Below, one piece after another: positions 60,357 through 64,000 of a DNA stretch of 64,000 nucleotides (positions within the stretch are counted from its first letter, which is position 1; every line of letters starts with the position of its first letter). Made by a program: the position numbers and the translations under genes. The notes beneath the pieces are model-generated. The model did no database searches. It saw only the letters and a list, made by a program, of their open reading frames with translations, and was not told where the DNA came from. This DNA comes from Luteimonas suaedae (lineage in GTDB: Bacteria > Pseudomonadota > Gammaproteobacteria > Xanthomonadales > Xanthomonadaceae), in the NCBI RefSeq assembly GCF_008312895.1, contig NZ_VSSP01000001.1:620001-684000 (forward strand), written 5' to 3'.

Positions 60357-60387
60357 CCGTAGGCGCGCGCCATGCGCGCGCCTACGG
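60357..60387. repeat. perfect 14-bp palindrome with 3-base loop
   Basis: CCGTAGGCGCGCGC (60357-60370) is complementary to 60374-60387 around CAT. It stands between the ketosynthase gene and the next gene, 30 bases before its start, and could reduce downstream transcription or protect the message end. No T-run follows. Confidence 0.8.
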
Positions 60388-60413
60388 GGTCGAAGGGTCG
60401 AAGGAGATCACGC

Positions 60414-61304
60414 GTGAGCAGGACCGAAGACTGGCTCGACGCCCCGCATGACCCGCGCGATCCGAATCCGTGGCTGGCGCTGTACCTCGACGCCAGCGGC
60501 CCGCTGGCCGACGAGGTCAAGCGCGCCTGGCTGGCCGATGCCGCATCGCGCTCGCGCCAGTTCGTGCTGCCGGTGGTCCGGCCGCTGGCGCGGCTGTCGA
60601 TCGTGCTGATCCAGCTGCTGAAGATCGTGCTGCCGCGCGGCTTCACCTCGTCGAAGTGGCTGCACCGCACCATCGTCTGGGGCATGAAGACGTTCGTGCG
60701 GCCGGAAGCGAACTGGCTGATCCTGCGCCACTTCCATCTCGGCTCGCAGATCCTGGCGTTCATCGGCCGCAACGCTCTGCCCGGCCACGAGCTGCCCTCG
60801 CACCCGTTGAAACCGGCCGACATCGATGCACTGCGCGACGACGTGTTCCTGCAGCACGACCTCAACCTGTTCAACTTCATCATCCATCTCAACCGCGAAC
60901 TCGGTGGCCGCCCGATCCAGCCGCCAGCGTCGCTCGATTTCTCGATGATCGAGCCGCCGGACCTGCACATGGCGGACATGCCGGACCGCTGGAGCAACTT
61001 CATCGACCTGCAGACGGCGATCGAAGTCTACACCCCGGTCTACCAGTTGTTCCTGACCGACAACGATTTCTGGCGCGCGACCAACTCGCTGCAGCTCGAC
61101 GAGATCATCGGCATCTATTCGGCGACGCTGCTGCAGCGCCAGGACTACCTGGTGTTCCTCAACAACAAGCACCCGCTGGTGCCGCTGACCACACTGCGGG
61201 CAGGCTTTCGTCTGGTGTTGCATGGACTCTCCACCGAGATGCTGCATGCCTTGCTCAGCCGCGCGAAGGAGGAGCATACGAAGCCGATTGCGGAGTCGGG
61301 CTGA
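60414..61304 (+). CDS. unrecognised protein next to the ketosynthase
   Basis: A 296-residue protein that I do not recognise. The start is GTG 60414 with AAGGAGA upstream. It has a hydrophobic/amphipathic stretch at about 45-75 (FVLPVVRPLARLSIVLIQLL), a His-containing RHFHLGSQILAFIG near 105 and HDLNLFNFIIHLNREL near 150, and is mostly helical. It follows the ketosynthase by 82 bases and is probably co-transcribed, so it may handle the acyl product; no function is claimed. Confidence 0.7.
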   Translation: MSRTEDWLDAPHDPRDPNPWLALYLDASGPLADEVKRAWLADAASRSRQFVLPVVRPLARLSIVLIQLLKIVLPRGFTSSKWLHRTIVWGMKTFVRPEANWLILRHFHLGSQILAFIGRNALPGHELPSHPLKPADIDALRDDVFLQHDLNLFNFIIHLNRELGGRPIQPPASLDFSMIEPPDLHMADMPDRWSNFIDLQTAIEVYTPVYQLFLTDNDFWRATNSLQLDEIIGIYSATLLQRQDYLVFLNNKHPLVPLTTLRAGFRLVLHGLSTEMLHALLSRAKEEHTKPIAESG

Positions 61305-61325
61305 CCCACGGCTAGAGGTGGCCCG

Positions 61326-61685
61326 GGGCGCCACTCACTCCGAAATCCACAGACTAAGAGCGCCTTCGGTCTGCCTCGCGAGCGTGAGCCGCGCCGCGGG
61401 GACTGCTCCGCCCTTCGGTCCGGCCATCCATGGCCGGACTCAGGGCCGCTGCACCGTGCCGCTACGTGGCCCGGTCCGGGCGCCGCTCGTTCCGAAGCCG
61501 CTGACCTTCCCCGGAACCAATCATCGCAACGGGATTGGCTGGTCGCGACGGCTGCCCGACGTGGCTATTTACTGGATGCCGCCCGCGGCGACGGGGCTGC
61601 CTCGTCGCCACGGAAGGCTCTGCCTAGCGCGGATAGCAGACCCCGGCGGGCATGCTCCGGTCCGGGCGCCACTCGCTCCGAAGCC
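61326..61685. repeat. three spaced GGGCGCC-CTCCGAA repeats in a non-coding gap
   Basis: The 483-base gap 61305-61787 has no supported gene. A 29-base unit (CCGGTCCGGGCGCC, then CTCG, then TCCGAAGCC) occurs at 61471-61499 and 61657-61685 with two differences, and a weaker copy covers 61322-61348. Spacing of the GGGCGCC core is 152 and 186 bases. The intervals also hold short hairpins (for example TCCGGCCATCCATGGCCGGA near 61420). It could be non-coding RNA or old repeat debris. Confidence 0.5.
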
Positions 61686-61738
61686 CACGAACCTGAGCTT
61701 TCCGCGATCAAGGGCCTTCAACCGGAGATCGAACCACG

Positions 61739-61763
61739 AAAAAGGGGCCGCTTGCGCGGCCCC
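61739..61763 (-). terminator. intrinsic terminator of the OmpA-family gene
   Basis: GGGGCCGC (61744-61751) and GCGGCCCC (61756-61763) form an 8-bp stem with TTGC loop, and five A stand at 61739-61743, giving a T-run on the minus strand. It lies 25 bases past the stop of the gene at 61788. Confidence 0.85.
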
Positions 61764-61787
61764 TCCGTCATCGCGTGCCCGAACGGA

Positions 61788-62465
61788 TCAGGCCTGGATC
61801 GGCACCAGGGTGATCTCGACGCGGCGGTTCTGCGCACGGCCGGCCTCGGTATTGTTGTCGGCGATCGGGCGGCTCTTGCCGGCGCCCACGGTGATGATGC
61901 GCTGCTGCGGGATGCCCTTCGAGCCCAGATAGTTGGCCACTGCCTGGGCGCGGCGCTCCGACAGCTGCTGGTTGTAGCTGTCGCTGCCGACGCTGTCGGT
62001 ATGTCCGGCCACCTCGATGATGGTCTGGTTGTACTGGTTCAGCGTGTTGGCGACGTTGTCCAGCACCGGATAGAACTGCGACTGAATGTTGGACTGGTCG
62101 AAGCCGAAGGTCACATTGCCCGGCATGTTGAGGGTGATGTTGTCGCCCTGGCGGACGACGTCGACGCCAGTGCCGGCCATCTGCCGCCGCAAGTCGGCTT
62201 CCTGTCGGTCCTGGTAGGCACCGACGGCGCCTCCGGCGAGCGCTCCGGCGCCGGCACCGACCATCGCACGCTGGCGACGCTCGGTGGCATCGCCACCGCT
62301 GAGCAATCCGGCCACCGCACCGATGCCGGCCCCGACCAGCGCGCCGGTCCGGGTACGGTTGGGATCGTTGGGGTCACTGGTCTGGCCGGTATAGCTGGCG
62401 CAACCGCTCATCAGCAGCGCAGCAGCGATTGCGGCGGCGAGACCGGGATTGGCGAACTTGCGCAT
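61788..62465 (-). CDS. OmpA-family lipoprotein (YiaD-like)
   Basis: A 225-residue outer-membrane lipoprotein. Signal peptide with lipobox MSGC (Cys22), a glycine-zipper stretch (about 42-85: GALVGAGIGAVAGLLSGG, GAGAGALAGGAVGAY) and a C-terminal OmpA peptidoglycan-binding domain with GHTDSVGSDSYNQQLSERR and AGRAQNRRVEI. It anchors the envelope to peptidoglycan. Single gene with its own terminator, convergent with the ketosynthase pair. Confidence 0.93.
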   Translation of the reverse strand: MRKFANPGLAAAIAAALLMSGCASYTGQTSDPNDPNRTRTGALVGAGIGAVAGLLSGGDATERRQRAMVGAGAGALAGGAVGAYQDRQEADLRRQMAGTGVDVVRQGDNITLNMPGNVTFGFDQSNIQSQFYPVLDNVANTLNQYNQTIIEVAGHTDSVGSDSYNQQLSERRAQAVANYLGSKGIPQQRIITVGAGKSRPIADNNTEAGRAQNRRVEITLVPIQA

Positions 62466-62632
62466 GATGGCTCTCCTTGGATGACGCCGGACGATCCGGC
62501 TGGGTAATCAGGTCACTATGCTAACGATGCCGGGGTCTTGGAAGGGTGACGGGAGTCTGCACCTGAGCTTCGCCGGATAGTCCCCATTCAGCTGGTAACT
62601 CCCGGGAGCGTCCGCGCATCTCCGGGCATCGC

Positions 62633-64000
62633 TCAAGCAGCGCCATCCAGCAGCCCCTCGGCCGCAGTCGCGTCGAGCGCGGCGCTCCAGTCGCCCATCA
62701 GCGCCAGGTACAGCAGTTTCTCGAACTCCGGGCCGAAACGACGGATCACCGCGTCCGGATCCGGAATCAGCCGCGCATCGGCGATCAGCCCGAAATGCAC
62801 CCGGCCGTTGTAGCTGAGGATCGAGATGCCGATGCCGATGGAGCCGGTCTGGGGCACCCAGAACATCATCTCGCGCAGGGTGCAGCCGGCCAGGTACAGC
62901 GGCTGCTGCGGGCCGGGCACATTCGTCGCGACGGCGGTGGCCTTGCGGCTGAGTAGCGCCAGCGCAACCTCCTGTACTGCCTGAGGTGTCATCCCCAAGG
63001 CCGCGAGCAACCCATACGCAACAATGGCTTGCTTGGAACTCTTCAACTGATTCATGCAACTTGCCACCCGCTCCAGCCGCCGCACCGGGTTGGGCTCGCC
63101 GACCGGCAGATCGAGGAAGACCAGCCCGAAGTGGTTGCCGAGCTTCTTCGCATGCTCCAGCGGACGCAGGTTGATGGGCACGGTGGCGCGCAGGGTGATG
63201 CCGTCGACCGGCTCGCCGCGCTCGCGCATGTAGTCACGCAGCGCGCCGGCGGCCGCGGCCATCAGCACGTCGTTGACGGTGCAGTCGCAGGCACGGCCGA
63301 CCGCCTTCACCTCCTCCAGGTCCAGTGGCTCGGCCCAGGCCACGCGCTTGCTCGCGCCCAGCGGCCCGCGCAGCAGTGAGGGTGGATCGTCGGGCAGCGC
63401 CAGAGCGACCAGCAGCTCGCGCGCGATCTCGCCGCCCTCCTTCGCCAGCATCGCGGCGAGGCTGGGATCGCGGTACATCTCCATGCCCTTCTCGATCACC
63501 CTGCCGCCGAGCTTGCGGTAGCGCGCCACCGCGCCGACGCGGCGCGCGACCTCGGCACCGTCCTGCTTGAGCCAGTCACGCGCCAGGTCGCGACCGGCAT
63601 CGGGATCGCGCACCGTGTCGGTGAGCGACAGCAACACCTGCACCAGCGCCATGCCATCGGCATAGCAGTGATGCACGCGCGCGACCAGCGCCGAGCCGCC
63701 GCGGTAGCGTTCGACCAGGTGGAATTGCCAGAGCGGCCGATCCTTGTCGAGCGGCGACGATCCCAGCCGGCTGACGAAGCGCTCGAGCGCGCGCTTGTCG
63801 CCGCGCCCGGGCAATGCCGCCGGCTGCACGTGCCGGTCGATGTCGAAGCCGGCATCATCCTGCCAGGCGGCGCCGGTGGGCCCGTCCACCGGCTTCTGCC
63901 GGAAGCGCGTGTAGGCGAGGAAACGCTGCTCCACCAGGTCCCGCAACCGCTCCAGCGACATCGGCTCGGCGAACATCAGCACGCCGGTGATCATCATTGG
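62633..64000 (-). CDS. WS/DGAT-family O-acyltransferase, 5' end outside the window
   Basis: Wax-ester synthase/diacylglycerol acyltransferase family protein. The catalytic motif is HHCYADG (VHHCYADGMALVQV), and later family blocks NDVLMAAAAGALRDY, ATVPINLRP and VATNVPGP are intact through the C-terminus at 62633. The apparent first residues PMMITGVLMFAEPMSLERL correspond to about position 20-25 of the family, so the true start lies beyond 64000 and MMITG is not a real start. With the ketosynthase nearby it suggests an acyl-ester product. Confidence 0.9.
   Translation of the reverse strand, partial: PMMITGVLMFAEPMSLERLRDLVEQRFLAYTRFRQKPVDGPTGAAWQDDAGFDIDRHVQPAALPGRGDKRALERFVSRLGSSPLDKDRPLWQFHLVERYRGGSALVARVHHCYADGMALVQVLLSLTDTVRDPDAGRDLARDWLKQDGAEVARRVGAVARYRKLGGRVIEKGMEMYRDPSLAAMLAKEGGEIARELLVALALPDDPPSLLRGPLGASKRVAWAEPLDLEEVKAVGRACDCTVNDVLMAAAAGALRDYMRERGEPVDGITLRATVPINLRPLEHAKKLGNHFGLVFLDLPVGEPNPVRRLERVASCMNQLKSSKQAIVAYGLLAALGMTPQAVQEVALALLSRKATAVATNVPGPQQPLYLAGCTLREMMFWVPQTGSIGIGISILSYNGRVHFGLIADARLIPDPDAVIRRFGPEFEKLLYLALMGDWSAALDATAAEGLLDGAA

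Noticed and set aside
63992..63997. ATG codons at 63997 or 63994 as start of the WS/DGAT gene
   Set aside because: The preceding codon is still in frame and the family has about 20-25 residues before MMITG, so the gene runs off the window.

Overview
The window is chromosomal DNA from a high-GC gammaproteobacterium, most likely a member of the Lysobacteraceae/Xanthomonadaceae. The evidence is gene order rather than any single gene: recN next to hrcA-grpE-dnaK-dnaJ-dapB-carA-carB-greA-rpfE-recJ, then prfB-lysS-rpfG, then rpfB and an aconitase is the classic rpf neighbourhood of Xanthomonas and relatives. The fur/bamE (omlA) divergent pair and short REP-like and heptamer intergenic repeats also fit that family. 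I cannot name a genus from sequence alone.

Layout. 1-12.2 kb holds housekeeping genes: ftsK (cut by the left edge), ald, trxB, a COG3146-type acyltransferase, aat, infA, clpA, clpS, a NUDIX hydrolase, mnmA, hflD. 12.4-14.8 kb is a decayed patch: a methyl-accepting chemotaxis gene with a frameshift, a CheB catalytic domain without its receiver domain, and a VapBC-type toxin-antitoxin pair. 14.8-28 kb is an rpf locus (acnA/rpfA-like, rpfB, rpfG, rpfE) in which the genes that make and sense the DSF signal (rpfF, rpfC) are absent; only 86 bases separate rpfB from rpfG. 28-41 kb carries carBA, dapB, the heat-shock operon with two sigma-32-like promoters, and recN. 41-46.3 kb carries fur, bamE, rnfH, ratA, smpB, an orphan CHASE-type histidine kinase and ssrA (tmRNA); smpB and ssrA act together in ribosome rescue.

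46.4-58.2 kb is the most distinctive part: eleven genes in two divergent operons that look like a pathway for breaking glycosides by oxidising C3 of the sugar rather than by ordinary hydrolysis. It has two GMC flavoprotein plus subunit-3 dehydrogenase pairs, three DUF1080 (3-keto-glycoside-acting) proteins, two xylose-isomerase-like TIM-barrel proteins, one Gfo/Idh/MocA oxidoreductase and one MFS transporter. The block starts directly after ssrA, and a similar ~60-base hairpin sequence stands at both ends, so it may have arrived as a unit, although no integrase is visible.

58.4-64 kb holds a ketosynthase-III fused to a heme-oxygenase-like (diiron-type) domain, an unrecognised protein, an OmpA-family lipoprotein, and a WS/DGAT acyltransferase cut by the right edge. 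This suggests a small fatty-acyl product cluster that continues beyond the window.

All calls come from reading the sequence; no database search was run. Motifs and positions are seen directly, functions are from family knowledge, and links between genes are inference.
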